Shown here: positions 1 through 11,679 of the stretch, piece by piece | Layout of the letters: the number at the start of each line of letters is the position of its first letter | Numbering within the stretch: position 1 is the first letter of the stretch | Origin: Aplysia californica | Taxonomy: Eukaryota > Mollusca > Gastropoda > Aplysiida > Aplysiidae | Assembly: GCF_000002075.1 (NCBI RefSeq) | Contig: NW_004798181.1 | Location: forward strand, 13,762-77,761 | Reading direction: 5' to 3' | Length of the DNA: 64,000 nucleotides | The notes under the pieces: model-generated | What the model was told of the DNA's origin: nothing | Database searches by the model: none | The model's input: the letters and a program-made list of their open reading frames with translations, nothing else | Translations under genes and position numbers: made by a program

Positions 1-541
1 ACAAAAAGCCCAAAACAACAGAGGGGAAAGACAAGCAGTAGGACCCAATCAGTGGCAGCCTGCGACTGTAACCACCTAACCCAGGAGTCTCCAGTCAACA
101 CTGTAACATCATTGTACTGAAAAAGTAAATATTTTACATCCAACTTAACAACACGATTTAGACCACTCTGTCTGGATGCAGCAGGGCTGCTTCAACCACG
201 ACGATGACTGTCGGTTCGGCGTATACACAATTAGAAGCAAAAAAAAAAGCAGAGAGATCAAAGACCCCCTGATAAAATAGTATCCCCACATGGGAATCAA
301 ACTCAGATCCTCCACACCAGAGGGAACCAAACCCAAGTTCTACACACAATAAAACATTGTCTCACACGGGATTCATATTCAGGGCGTCCACACCAGAGAT
401 AAAATGTAATCCCACAAGGGGATCAAACCCAAGTCCTCCACTCAACAGTCAATTCAAACAGTAATTCATTCGTACCCGTTACTGAACACACAGCGCTACA
501 AATGAAGCAGAGAGAAAGAGAGAGAGAGAGAGAGTGAGAGA

Positions 542-578
<37 letters not shown>

Positions 579-1390
579 TTTTACGGAGCGGATTGTCACA
601 GCATGTGTTATTAACGTCCTGTCTTGTTGTGAGTGTATGCGAGACAGCACCTAACCTTTGTGACGTCCACTGCCATTATTGTAAACGACCCAAGACAAAT
701 TTCTCCCTGTGAGATGAATAAAGCTTGTCCTTGCCAAAACATTGTCCCACATGGGAATCAAGCTCAGGTCTTCTACACAACAGATAAAACATGAATCAAA
801 ATCAGGTCTTTCAAACAGGGATGCCATTAAGATTTTGCAAAAATAACTGAAAATTTACCCATTCACTCAATTGCATATTAGATCTAATACTTCCTAACAA
901 AAAAACACCCAAAAAACAAAAATCAACAGTTTATAAGCCCAACTATTATGAGGTCAAGCAGACAAAGAAATGCTGAGAATAATAATTGCTCTAGGTGAGA
1001 ACAAAAATAACTGAAAAATGGGGTCTCCATTCACACTTCCACAGAGACAGTAAAGTCCAGTCACAGTTTTAAGCTTTCAAGTGGGGGGAAAAAGAGCAGT
1101 ATAGGCAATGACAACAACAGTCTAAGCATTATCATCAACACAATATTGATTTTAAAAAATAAAAAAATTATAATAATAACAATGATGATGAAAACAATGA
1201 TTAATAAAAATAATAATAACTATTTGATTTCTATAGCCCCCACTCTCAAACTAGACGCATACAACTTTAAAAGAATTTGCAGTAAAAAAAACCAGGAGAA
1301 ATCCCCGGCGAGCAATAGTGTAATTATTTGCATTATAATCAATATTTGCACACTCCCATATATATATATTTTCTATTACACATGCAGCTG
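1..1390. other. Gene-free repeat-rich stretch
   Basis: I see no coding exon here. The first 60 bases look like a SINE-3 head on the minus strand, with the reversed GGTCCTAC and GGGTGGTTGG-type words. At 280-440 and 740-790 there are repeated 'cacatgggaatcaaactcag' words, the box-B side of tRNA-derived SINE heads on the minus strand. Around 690-735 there is a LINE-type 3' end with GATGAATAAAGC. The rest is A-rich. Confidence 0.5.
507..575. repeat. (AG)n microsatellite
   Basis: This is a near-uninterrupted AG dinucleotide array with a few GTGAG interruptions. Confidence 0.95.
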
Positions 1391-1394
1391 GCTT

Positions 1395-1620
1395 TAGAGT
1401 TAAGAAAGAGTTTTCATAAGAGTTTAACGGCACTAGTGACACAAAATTATGAAATAGGTCGGATTAGGTGTGTATGTCTGGGTAAAACTCCCCTGTCAAT
1501 GATAAGAGGTGTTACCAGAGAGTAACATTCAAAGAAAAGAAGGAGAGAGATAAGGTGGACGGCTGCTTAACAGAAAACAAGGATCAAACCACACCAGAGT
1601 GCCCCCCCCCCCCAACCACC
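1395..1620 (-). mobile_element. SINE-1 copy, diverged
   Basis: Read on the minus strand it has the family's order: a GGTTGG head with GCACTCTGGTGTGGTTTG, then the TACTCTC block, then the TAAAACTC-like tail. A ten-base C run sits near the head. It is diverged from the copies at 19374 and 42590. Confidence 0.7.
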
Positions 1621-2039
1621 CACTTTCTTTTTGGAAGTTGAGGAGAACAATAGATGAGATCCTTCATTAAAAAACGGACAGGAATGATTGACACGGACAC
1701 ACATCAATTATTATAATATCATGCAGGCGTGATCAAAATCAAAATACACTAAAATAATCTGATGACACTGGAGCTTTGTGAAAATACCTGAAAATTTACA
1801 AAATTGCATTTTTGCAAAGGAAAAAGACAGTTATTAGACACAACAAATGATAACATAAGACACAACAGAAAACAGATGCTGATACTACTAAACAAGACTT
1901 CAGGAGAAACGGCTAAACAATCAAATAGTCAAGAGAAGGACACGGACACAATTATGGACATTTTGTGCAGGGGTCAACAAACTATCATATAACTATGGCC
2001 CGCAGTCCAGATGGCCAGTTCATTTGGCAAACTGCCTTG

Positions 2040-2450
2040 CCAGCATGTGAGGTGAAGGGGGGGGGGGGGGGGGAATTGGAGATATCTGTTAGTAGCCTGC
2101 TCAGGACTTGGTCACAATAACAAGCTCATCTTTTTATTGAACTCCCTCCCTTCGAAATCAGAATGTGATAGCCAGAAGGCAAGGGGCCCAACTAAGTTCA
2201 GTAGGAAAAACTATCACATTCGTAAAACGGACCACAGATGCTACATGGAATGTAGACGCCAAGAATTGTAATTGCAATTGTAGACGTTTTTTTACGCCCC
2301 CCTCATCCACACATTTCTGATCATTTACGAGGTGGGCGGCTGCGACCCTGCCTGTCAGGGCTGACGGGGCCTGATAAGGGTACAGCATCCCAGAAAACAG
2401 CAAGATATACTCGATTAAAATTAAAATAGAACTTCCCCCACACAAAAATC
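2040..2450. other. No gene seen; poly-G tract
   Basis: A run of about 19 G residues occurs at 2055-2073. The remainder shows no conserved frame or recognisable repeat. Confidence 0.4.
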
Positions 2451-2510
2451 AAACCCATGTCTTTTGTATGCAACGGTGAAATGCCTAACCACCACACCAC
2501 AGACCCCAGT
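2445..2510 (-). repeat. tRNA-derived SINE head
   Basis: The reverse complement reads GTGGTGTGGTGGTTAGGC (box-A side) followed by ATGGGTTTGAT (box-B side). That is the layout of a tRNA-derived polymerase III promoter. The box B is imperfect and no cloverleaf is convincing, so this is called a SINE head rather than a tRNA gene. Confidence 0.5.
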
Positions 2511-2524
2511 CAGTTTTTTTTTAT

Positions 2525-2660
2525 AGTTTAGTAGAGGGTTTTACGGCCCTCGCAACTGCATGAGGTCATATGAGCGCCAAGGGGTGGGTGTCAACAGAGA
2601 AGTCTTTTCAGGGAATCAGGCTTAGACCGCTCACCCCTCCAGCAGACCCCTGTCAGCATC
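2525..2660 (-). mobile_element. SINE-2 fragment (3' tail part)
   Basis: This matches the 3' part of the long SINE-2 family: GTTTTACGGC, then GGTCATATGAGCGCCAAGGG and the AGAGAAGTC block. It is truncated at the head side. Confidence 0.65.
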
Positions 2661-2707
2661 TCATCACAAAGCCCTTTTCTTCTAGCACGAGTACCCTTTC
2701 AGTGTTT

Positions 2708-2893
2708 AGTTTTACTAAGAGTTTTACGGCACTTGCAACACAATAAATACAGTTATATAAAAATGCCGAAGAATAGATTACGTGTTACAAGAGAGTAACA
2801 TACACGAAAAAGGAGGGGAGATAAGGACGACAGATGTTTGATAGGAAAGAAGGAGCAAACCACACCAGAGCACCCGCCAACCACCCACACCCT
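2708..2893 (-). mobile_element. SINE-1 copy
   Basis: It has the order typical of the family on the minus strand: head GGTTGGCGGGTGCTCTGG, a TTTCCTATCAAACATCTGTCG block, TTACTCTCTTGTAACAC, then the shared tail ending in CCGTAAAAC and CTTAGTAAAAC. The tail is somewhat degenerate. Confidence 0.8.
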
Positions 2894-3168
2894 TTTCGTG
2901 TTTTCACGTCAATTACAACAAATCGCACATGATGACAACCAAAACAAATTTAGGGTGAAGAGAAAAAAAAAAAAATCATCACTCAAGCTAAGACAGTTAT
3001 AATAAATAAGTGCATACTACAGGCTACAAGCTCCCAACAAATTATAGGGAAAAATAAAGCGCTTGTGCGTAAATCAAAACTTAAAACTTATTCTATCCTC
3101 ATACACACACACACACACACACATGTACAACATAACACCTCCAACGAAAAAGGGTAAATTAAACATTT

Positions 3169-3401
3169 GTGAGGCGTGCTGACAAAATGAGTTATTTCTC
3201 GCAGTCCACAAATGGAGATATTGGCCAAAAATTGACACTAGGGTCAAATTTGTAGATGTTCTATCGATGCCATATTCTTTAGGTATAACAAACCTTTTAT
3301 TTCATACTTATAAATTGTAAAAACTTCACCTATAAGTGTGATGTATCTATTTCCTGAAGGCCTGAATCCGAGAAGTAACTCATTTTATCAGCACGCATCA
3401 C
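3169..3401. mobile_element. MITE-B copy, palindromic, 233 bp
   Basis: The ends are inverted copies starting GTGAGGCGTGCTGACAAAAT and continuing GAGTTA-TTCTCG. It is flanked on both sides by ATTT, a likely 4-bp target duplication. Related copies lie at 4586 and 53606. No coding capacity. Confidence 0.8.
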
Positions 3402-3411
3402 ATTTGTGCGT

Positions 3412-4010
3412 AAAATAAAACTAGACACTGCTCAATCCATCCTCGCACACACATAATATAGAAAAATGCCATGCTGCCATATACAATGCGAGTCAACTTG
3501 CTGGAAATCAAAATTTTAAAGTTCCTAATCTATCATAATAATATTAATAAATAAAATCTAAGCGGTAAAAGTCAATTTCGACAATCCTGCCTCAAAATAA
3601 GTTAAAAACGTCATCAGTGCATTGGGCCACATCAATCCACATTTTACTTCACTGAGCGTGCACAAAACCTGGATATATATATATAATATATATATGCACA
3701 CTAGTTCAAATCAGCTCCAAACGGAGGGCTAAAGTTTACTCTTACCATCCAAGGTACTCTTGTGATACAGGATATGTCAGAAGTGCACAAACAGTTGTCA
3801 GACGCATGGAAAAAAAATAAGTAAACTACTTTCCCCTTTCACAGACGTATCCTGGAGTGTATATAATTTCAAATTGGTCAAACGAGTACCATTCGTTTCT
3901 CCCCAGCTCCCATCTCAATCATCATCATAATCGCCTTTCTCACCTACATCAAAGTACCAGGCCACGAACAAACACTTTCCACCTTTCTCTGACCTGAGCT
4001 AGCCTCTTGA
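3412..4010. other. No gene seen
   Basis: This is A/T-rich sequence with a short (TA) run near 3675-3695. No supported exon or known repeat was recognised. Confidence 0.4.
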
Positions 4011-4014
4011 TCTT

Positions 4015-4290
4015 ATAATAATAATAATAATTGCATTTATATAGCGCATATCCATGCTCAAAAGCATGCTCTATGCGCTTTACAACTATTACTAACCCAG
4101 CAGACCCTCCGAGAACACTCAGAAACATTCTCGGCTTCCGCGGAGGCATACAGTGCAAGCTGCAGATATTCACACGCTCAAACACTATCAAACTGACAAG
4201 ATGGTTCACTGTCTATAGCCGGGTACCCATTTCCACCAGGGTGAAGTGAGGAAAATTTGTGCAAAGTGCCTTTCCCAAGGACAGATTATT
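4015..4290 (-). mobile_element. SINE-4 copy (TATATAGCGC family)
   Basis: An ATA microsatellite leads into GCATTTATATAGCGCATATC, then CTCTATGCGCTTTACA, and further on GGGTACCCATTTCCACC and the TTTCCCAAGG block. The same order occurs at 62640 and, inverted, at 17330. A tRNA-like head is expected at the high-coordinate end, but here it is truncated. Confidence 0.75.
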
Positions 4291-4585
4291 CCATGATCTG
4301 TCTTCCCACTTTTCTGTACATCATTCTCTGAGACTCTTTCTGCTGGTTCCACGTGGCCTTCCCCTTGATCCCCGCCCATCCATCTCAAGGGCAGGGTGAA
4401 AAACTCGGGAACAAATAGCTCCCTTAGAATTACAAAAGTGCTATCTGCTCAGTACCTAGTTTTGAGAAATTTGGCGTAAAAATTTTTTTTTAGTTTCACA
4501 ATATCGTTGCCTCAGAGCTATTTTGTCCAAAGTGCCTCTTTACTCACAACGATCTTACGATTTTGATAGAGCAGATAGAGCATTT

Positions 4586-4824
4586 GTGGGACGTGCTGAC
4601 AAAATGAGTTACCTCTCGCAATCCACAAATGGAAATATTGGCCAAAAATCAACACTGGGGTCAAATTTTCTATTGCGATGCCATATTCTTCAAGTATAAC
4701 CGGTTTTTATTTTTTTATACTTCTAAACTGTAAAAATTTCACCTATAATAAGTGTGATGTATCTTGATTCTATTTCAATAAGGCTTGAATCCAAGAAGCA
4801 ACTCGTTTTGTCAGCACCCTTCAC
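4586..4824. mobile_element. MITE-B copy, palindromic, 239 bp
   Basis: Inverted ends GTGGGACGTGCTGACAAAAT and its complement near 4790-4824, flanked by ATTT on both sides. The interior aligns with the copy at 3169, including the words 'ggccaaaaat' and 'gatgccatattctt'. Confidence 0.8.
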
Positions 4825-4829
4825 ATTTA

Positions 4830-5586
4830 GTATCTGATCTCATGGTCTTAGTAACTCATAACAGACAAAAAATGTCAGATAGAACTTTGTCATTCTGAGA
4901 TAGTCAAGTGTCCAATGGTAACATGGTGTTTTTTGGAGTCTGTCATCCGGTCATTGGACTCTGACCAGACTCAGAAAGTTTTTCACACGGAGGGGGGAAA
5001 ATGCACACATCATGTAAGCCTACCTACACAGCAACGTGGTGAACGTTTGGAATAAATATGACCCCTTCCCCCTGACTCCCCCCTCCCAAACCTGAATCAC
5101 AACTACCATGAACATTTCCCAAACCCAGGGGGGAGATGGTAGGGGAAGAAGGGGTAAGTGTGTACCGGTGCACCATTTTGTCATTAGACAAAAATAATCT
5201 TTGAACTACAAGAGTAAAAGTAAGGAACTCCATTTTCGTTTTATTCCCGCAGCTAAGCAGGAACAATTTAATGAAATAGTAAAAAAACTGTAGATAACTT
5301 ATGCTCACGTAAAAATAACCTTGAAAATAAAACTCAAGGCATATCTTACCGCCACTGCCCCCCACATACCCCCCTCCTCCTCAGCCCCATCTACCTCTCC
5401 CCTCCCTCACATCAATGTTCCCCCCCCCCCCCCCCACCCACCACCAAACCACCCAGTGGTCAACATGAAAAAAACCCTGAGGTTCACTCCTTCATTTGGA
5501 CATGCGCTTTTGCTAATATAAAAGAATAAAAGTGTATTTTGAGATCTCTATAGCCCGTATATTTACATCGTAGAACATCGCTGTCG
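4830..5586. other. 3' flank of the minus-strand gene; otherwise no gene
   Basis: This includes the likely 3' UTR of the minus-strand gene ending at 5587 and a poly-C tract at about 5416-5434 next to proline-coding low-complexity sequence. No conserved frame was seen. Confidence 0.4.
5240..5245 (-). promoter_or_regulatory. Candidate poly(A) signal AATAAA
   Basis: On the minus strand AATAAA lies about 340 bases beyond the stop of the five-exon gene. It is positioned plausibly, but the hexamer is common in A/T-rich DNA. Confidence 0.3.
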
Positions 5587-8500
5587 TCAGTAGTAGTCGG
5601 TGATGTATCCGTGGTCAATCCCGTACATGCCCCGCCAGGAGGCGTAGCAGTGGCAATGCATACGGCCTGACACCGGGCTGGGGCGTAAACCGCTGAGGGG
5701 AAAAAGAGGAAAGAGAGGAAAGTTTAGTTATCGGTTTGTTTTAGTAAGGTTTTACGGTGCTCACAACTGCATAAAAGGTCATATGAGCGCCAAGGGGTGG
5801 ATGTTAACAGAGAAGTCTTTACAGGGAATCAGACTTAGACTGCTCACCTCTCTAGCTTCAACAGCACAAGGTCTGCTTTGACTATCAAGGCACCCCGGAA
5901 ATAGCAGTTCACAAGAGACTGACAAACATACAAAAGAATGAAGGGGAAAATGACGATAGTAAGGATGAGGGGAAAAAAGCAGCAGTTCTCCCTGTGTTGT
6001 TTCGGCACAGTAAGAGCATGACATTGAAAAGTCAGCCCATTTACAATTCTACTGTGCATTAGAACCTGTTAATATCCCCCCTTTGGAAAGGACCTAAAGT
6101 TTTGTTCGTTTGAGAAAAGAGAACCACATCAACACAATAATGGTCATTTAGCGCTGGGAAAAAGTAAGACAGACAGAAATAACAGAGGGAAAGTAAACAA
6201 GTAGGAACTCCTACCAGTGGTGCCCTCTAACCATCCATGGAAAGTTCTCAGGGTAATACAAGTGCCAAAAGTAAAGGCAAAGGCGTCACAAGAAAGAAGG
6301 ATGAGAGACAAGGACAATAGATGTTTAACCGGGAAAAAAGGAGCAAACACATCAGAACACCCGCCAACCACCCACAAAAAGGGAAAGAGAAGAGAAGAAA
6401 GTAAAGAAAGAAGAAAAATTGAAATTGCATTTTTCTTTCTAAATTAAAAGTGTACATGTTCAACACTGTTAGCTTATTTAAGAAAGTGACTATCAAATAT
6501 GAAATGTCTGCTACACATCGGAAAAATGACTATCACTTTTGAAACAGCAGAATCTTCAACAAAATAAAAGTGACTATCACCACTTGATTTCAAAATTGGA
6601 AAATTAATATCCTCCCTTCTGAGTTCACCATCACAGACAGTGGCGCCCTCCAACCACCCTCACTTCTCCATCTTATAAGACTTGGTGTTGACAGTTCCGG
6701 AGAACATCACGGGTATTCCTGCCTCACAAAACCTTTTTCTTTCAATTTGGGGGGTGACCACCCCCCCCGTGACAAAATTTAGAACACCCAAGCACGGAAC
6801 GACTTACATTCATTCTATAAAAATTCTTCCCACTCACGAGTCAGACTCGTGCCTCTAGCACGTGACTGCAACGCACCTCCCCGCTAAACCACAGACGATT
6901 ATACATCTTTCCACTCGGGAATCGAACTCATGTTTCTTGCATGCGACAGCGACGCACCTCGCCGCTACACCACAGAGGCTGATGTATATACACTATCACA
7001 AACAACAAAGCGTCAACTTTAATTGGGTCAGAAGGCAAAGAAAGACAGACGACCAACCTGCAGGTCATGTAGCTGCACTTGCCGCTCTCCGGCGTCTGGG
7101 ATTTCAGACTCGTCCTCTCAGCCTCCTGTCGCCGGGCGTCCGTCGACAGCGGCAAACTCTCCATTTCCATGGACGACGTCTGAACCCCAGACGCGAGGAC
7201 ATTTGTCGACATAGCAACCGCGTCGCTAACTGAAAGCTCCTGGTGCGCACTGCTGCCCAGATTGTTGTTGTTGTTGTTGTTGATGATGATACTGCTGCTA
7301 GTGTTGCTGACCCAGGGGGAGGTAAAGCCGTGGCTGGTGTTCATTGAGTTGTCGCAACCTTTTCCATCCTCCACCTCCTCCTCCATCTGCATTTCGTCCA
7401 TACCGGATGGTTCAATGTCCCCAGGCTGTCGGAAAGAAATTGGCTGTTTGTTAGAATACTGTATACTGGGTTTTTCCTTGAACAACCTGAATTCCCAATT
7501 TTCACATCTTTAAATAAAGAGATTCACAAATTCAAGCCGTTTGAGAAAAGCTGAAGTTAAAATGAGAAAAGACATGACACTGGGCAACTCATATTGTGAA
7601 TCTATAATATTCACAAAATATGAAACGGGCAAAACAGGGGAAAAATGCACAGTATGTTTTACTGCGCTATCAGAATTATCATCACAATTCGGTCAGGTTG
7701 GGTCAGTAGTCTAGTAGTTAGACACCGGACTTGTAATCATGACATTGCACATTACAGGGTCTGAGGCTCAGGTCATAATTTACGATTAGTTACAAATGAC
7801 TGATGGAAATGGAATTAAAGACAAAAATAGAATTTTATGCATATGCAAATCCCATCAGGGTTCCCCCATTGGTCGACCCCCCCCCAAATAAAATAAACGG
7901 AGGGCTCAGATTTTATCGGAGTACTTGGCAGCTCCATTATAGTGAGTTTCTACAGCTTTCCAGACAAAAAAGATTTTCCTCACTCTATTAAGATCTTCCT
8001 CACCACTGGCACAGGTCCACAACTTGCAGTGAACAGACCCAGAAATAACCTTGATCTACTACGCAGGGCTGCCCACCCACCAGCATATGTTTTAGCAATC
8101 AAAAGATAGAAAATTAGTACACGGCTTAAAAATTCGAAATATGGCCATGGAAAATCATCTTCGATGGGGGTGTCAAGGACAGAGGTTGTGGTCCAGTGAA
8201 GTATAAATGTAACGTAAACAAAGGCGTAATTATACAAAAGGGCAGGAATTTTCTAACACTTTGTCAATCTAACGTTTGCCTTACTCCTGGCTTTGACAAT
8301 TCAATGCTAGTCTAAAGTCCAATGTTTTTCTTACGGGCAAAGTGGCAATGAGCGATCGCAAGGGCTCATTGCTAAGACGGTGTCAATATACTGTTTAAAG
8401 TTAGACAGGTGCACGTGATGTAAACTGTCCGAGTGTGAAAGATTTTTTTTTCTATTGTTCTCCCCTTATGCAGTACTAGCTGAGCCCCCTTTTGATGAAA

Positions 8501-11500
8501 GGAATGATCGGTGCATTGACGTCAGCCGAAAGTCATTGGCTTATGATATTTACGTTCTACCGGAATGGAGCAAATCTTGAGAGATGCAAAAATTAGAAGG
8601 TTTAGATCTATACTCTCAAAACAGTGCGCACGGTTAGTGAACGGAAACCTACTTTTCTAAAATTACAGAGACAGAAGCGTCGGCCAACAAAAGCGATCGG
8701 CGAAATAAAGAAATTTAATTTTTAGCAGCAAAACTGTCTCGAAACTGAAAAAACGAAGGGCGTCATGAACTGGAGAATATTTTAAAGAATCTTTTGGCGA
8801 AAACCACATGTCGATCGATGCAGCCATTAAAAAACCTTTTGAATAGCAAAATTCGGCCACCATAAATAGATAATAGATACTCCCGGAAGGTTGACAGTGG
8901 GTTGGGGTACCCAAAATGTTTTTTAAAAATCGGTATCAGGGGTAGTACAATCGCATTTTCATGTTGTTGTTGATTTCAAATCCATTTAGATGCGAGCATT
9001 TCGCTCTTGGCAGCTCAATGCCTCCCTCAAGTAACGACATGTCCTTGTCATCTGGTCAATGCCAGAGTAGAGCAGGCTATGTAAGTCTGTAGGTGTGTGT
9101 AGGAGCCTGCGTTGAAGAACTGCCAGGTTTGGGCAGTGAAGGAGAAGATGTTCAACGGTCTCCTCGTGGTAGTTACAGTGTCTGCAATGGGGTTCCCACA
9201 TGGGGTTAATTCTGTTTATGTGCTTGTTGGTGTGTAAGTGACCTGTGCGGGCTCTAAAGATCAATGTCTGATCGGCTCTACATAAAAGATTCAAAGGGTC
9301 TTTGGGGTTGGGTTTGTCCATGTACCTGAAAAGAGATCATCCTGTTTCTGCGTTGGCCAATCTGTTTATCGTATTTTCATAAAAATCGTAACAATTCCAC
9401 AAAATTAGCAATGATGGGCAGCCCTGCTACATGATCACAGCACCCACCAACCACCCGTACCCACATGCACTCACCACAGAGCACACACCGCCAAGCACCC
9501 CGTTGTGGTGCGCGCTGCCTGCGTAGTGGTGGTGGTGGTGGTTACGTTTGTTTACCTCGGCAGCCTGCGTGCGAGATAGGAAGCCGCGTGGGAGGTCGCC
9601 ATTGACCTTGTCGCCAGGGATAGGTATGGACGGACTCTGAGACAAGCCGTGCTGTGATGACATCATCCACGCCGAGAGAGGCGGGACCTCTGATGACGGG
9701 AACGCGGCGCTCTGAGCAGACATGAGAGGAGGAGGCATATCCTTGAGACAGCCCGGTAGACCCTCAAGCTGAGTCTAGGCAGAGAGAGATGGGTTTTTTG
9801 TTTGGTTTTTCTTTAAATAGGTGATTTTTACACCTCCATCAAAACAATGTAGAGAGAAGCATGTCAACACAATAACAGTTTTAGTTTTAGTAGAGGTTTT
9901 ACGGCGCTCGCAACTGCATAAGGTCATATGAGCGACAGAAGATTAGAGGTGTTACGAAAGAGTAACAAACATAAAAAAGAAGTAGGGGAGATAAGGACGA
10001 TAGATGTTTGATAGGAAAGAAGAAGCAAACCACACCAGAGCCCCCGCCAACCACCCACACGCAACAACAGTCACAATCTAACACGTACGTAGACGTCAGA
10101 CAGAACTGAGCCCCGAACCAACCCGCAATCTTTCTTTTTCATATCCACCGGCCTAAACGCTACTAGACTACCAACCCCATGCAAAATCAGGATCGGCCAA
10201 CACTTTATACAAAGGAAGGAAACAAAATAAGAGACAGACTCTACCCTGTGAACGCTGGCTGCCTGAGTCTCCTTGGGAAAAACTGCTATTTATAGATTTC
10301 CCCCCATGGTATGCCTAGATGTGTTCTTTTGTCTGTTCGGTGTGCCTGTGTTCTGTGGGCCCCCTTCATAGCCCACCTTTCAGAACACCTGAGTGGAACT
10401 TTGAGTCTGAACTACACTGTTAAGCACTTCCCAAGATCGATTATCTTCTTTTTTTTTCGGAAGGAAAAAGCATTCTTTGCTTGTTTCAGTGGTAGATGAT
10501 AATATAGTGTAAAGTGCACAGAACTTGCAATCGAGCAGGGAAATGCATTATACAATTACAAATTCAATTTATTATTATTATTATTACTCGTTGGGGTACA
10601 GTTAACAAAACATTAAAGCCATTTTTTCCCATAAATAACAATTTGAAAAAGAAGCCCTTTTATTCTATATTAAGAAACATGTAAGTAGGTGCCCATGGAC
10701 AAAGCAAATATCTTAATTCTAGAATCAAGATCAATGTTCAAAATCAAAGTCTTTTCAAAGAAATAAATACATAATGAATAGTAATTAATCATGAAAAAGT
10801 AAGTATGGATAGGAATTTTTTTTTTCCAATCATCTCCTTAAGCCTTGAAATAATAGATTCATTACAGAGTACGGATGTAGGAATGCCATTTGGATTTACT
10901 TGGAAATAAATGAAAATTTATGCAGTTGCATATATGTGCAAAACAAAACAAAAAATTAGTAACAACTAATATGGGGTTAAACAGCTAACAAATGTTCAGA
11001 ATAATACCAGTTCTTCTGGTGAAAATAATGGAAATCCAGGGAAAAACAAATAAATGGCATCAAAGTATGCACAAATGCCCAACCTTAGAGAATGTTAAAC
11101 GTACCTGCACTTCGAACTGATGGTCTCCATTCTCAGGAGGCCAGACGCAAACACGCTTCGAGGGAGCAGTGAGCATTTCAGCCTGTGGACACAATGAGAA
11201 CCTAATTCATTTTCAAAAGAACCAAACCCTATTTTTAGGCTGAATGACTGTACTAAAAATATAGGCAGTATAAACAAAGCACCTAAGGCGACCTACAGCT
11301 TTCTGAGTGGGTTGTTAAAGGCCGATTTACACTGTTTTTCTGTTTCCTTTGCTTTGTTGTAATAAAACACCAAACGCTGTTCACCTTTAAAAAATTAAGC
11401 TTTTCCTTATCAGGGATGAGAATGGCATCACAAAAAGACTGAAAACTAGGGAAAGTAATGGAAAACCAGCATTCCTGACCTCACATGTCTGCAAGCCACG

Positions 11501-11678
11501 ACCACAAAATCCAAACTGACCTCACACAGAGCTGTCTTGTCATTCACATCTCCCGGGACTTTGCGCTTCTGCGTCAAGCCACGATGGGAAAACGCTGCCA
11601 TGTCTCCAAACCCGAACCCATCCATATTCTGACTGTGAGACAGCGGCATCATGAAAGATGAATCTCTGGATATCAGAC
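5587..11678 (-). CDS. Five-exon gene, unidentified ~327-residue protein
   Basis: Five exons join without a frame break: 11521-11678, 11105-11182, 9475-9774, 7058-7425 and 5587-5692. Donors are GTCAGT, GTACGT, GTGAGT and GTTGGT. Acceptors end in CAG or TAG. Phases match (0, 0, 0, 2), and the exons hold 52, 26, 100, 122 and 34 whole codons. Translation can start at a double ATG in the first listed exon (MMPLSHSQNMDG); the frame stays open to the upstream acceptor, so an earlier exon is possible. The product is rich in Ser, Pro and Met with a basic QKRKVPG (possible nuclear signal), an acidic EMQMEEEVED stretch, short His and Asn runs, and a Cys/His/Tyr-rich end (MHCHCYASWRGMYG, finishing ITDYY). 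No family was recognised. Low complexity and the basic patch suggest a nuclear or regulatory protein; that is inference. Confidence 0.75.
5735..6095 (-). mobile_element. SINE-2 copy (long family)
   Basis: It begins at the shared tail (GTTTTACGGTGCTCACAACT, then GGTCATATGAGCGCC) and runs through the AGAGAAGTC, GCACAAGGTCTGCTT and GAGCATGAC blocks. The same order occurs at 27300, 16905 and 39855. It lies in the last intron of the five-exon gene. Confidence 0.75.
6140..6380 (-). mobile_element. SINE-3 head and SINE-1 head fragments
   Basis: At 6150-6240 the minus strand carries a SINE-3 copy (CCACTGGTAGGAG, then CTTTCCCTC and CTGTCTGTCTTACT). At 6280-6378 there is the head half of a SINE-1 copy ending in GGTTGGCGGGTG. 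Both are incomplete. Confidence 0.6.
6400..7057. other. Intron remainder with two tRNA-like SINE heads
   Basis: At 6830-6900 and 6910-6985 the minus strand holds two tandem tRNA-like segments. The better one reads GTGGTGTAGCGGCGAGGTG (box-A side), then GAGTTCGATTCCCG (good box B). A C/G-run pair lies near 6750-6770. No exon was recognised. Confidence 0.5.
7426..9474. other. Intron of the five-exon gene
   Basis: This holds a tRNA-like SINE head on the plus strand at 7690-7765 (TAGTCTAGTAGTTAGACACC, with a decayed box B), a run of C at 7879-7887, and the LINE fragment at 8986-9321. The middle part shows no recognised feature. Confidence 0.5.
8986..9321 (-). mobile_element. LINE 3' coding fragment (zinc-knuckle end)
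   Basis: A 111-codon frame on the minus strand encodes RARTGHLHTNKHINRI, then a CRHC-x(8)-H-x(4)-C pattern (EPHCRHCNYH, VEHLLLHCPNL). That is the C-terminal Cys/His region that follows the RT or RNase H part of several non-LTR retrotransposons. Only the end of the polyprotein is present, so the copy is 5'-truncated. It sits in an intron of the five-exon gene, antisense to nothing known. Confidence 0.75.
9775..11104. other. Intron of the five-exon gene
   Basis: This holds the SINE-1 copy at 9885-10063 and a tRNA-like segment on the minus strand near 10100-10175 (TAGTCTAGTAGCGTTTAGGC). The remaining A/T-rich sequence shows nothing further. Confidence 0.5.
9885..10063 (-). mobile_element. SINE-1 copy
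   Basis: An intact-looking copy on the minus strand: head GGTTGGCGGGGGCTCTGG, body with CAAACATCTATCGTC and TTTCGTAACACCTC, shared tail GCGCTCATATGACCTTATGC, and a terminal CTCTACTAAAAC repeat. Confidence 0.85.
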
Positions 11679-11679
11679 C

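Noticed and set aside
6830-6985. Possible tRNA genes
   Set aside because: Good box A and B words, but stems do not pair as a tRNA and two degenerate copies stand side by side; read as SINE heads.
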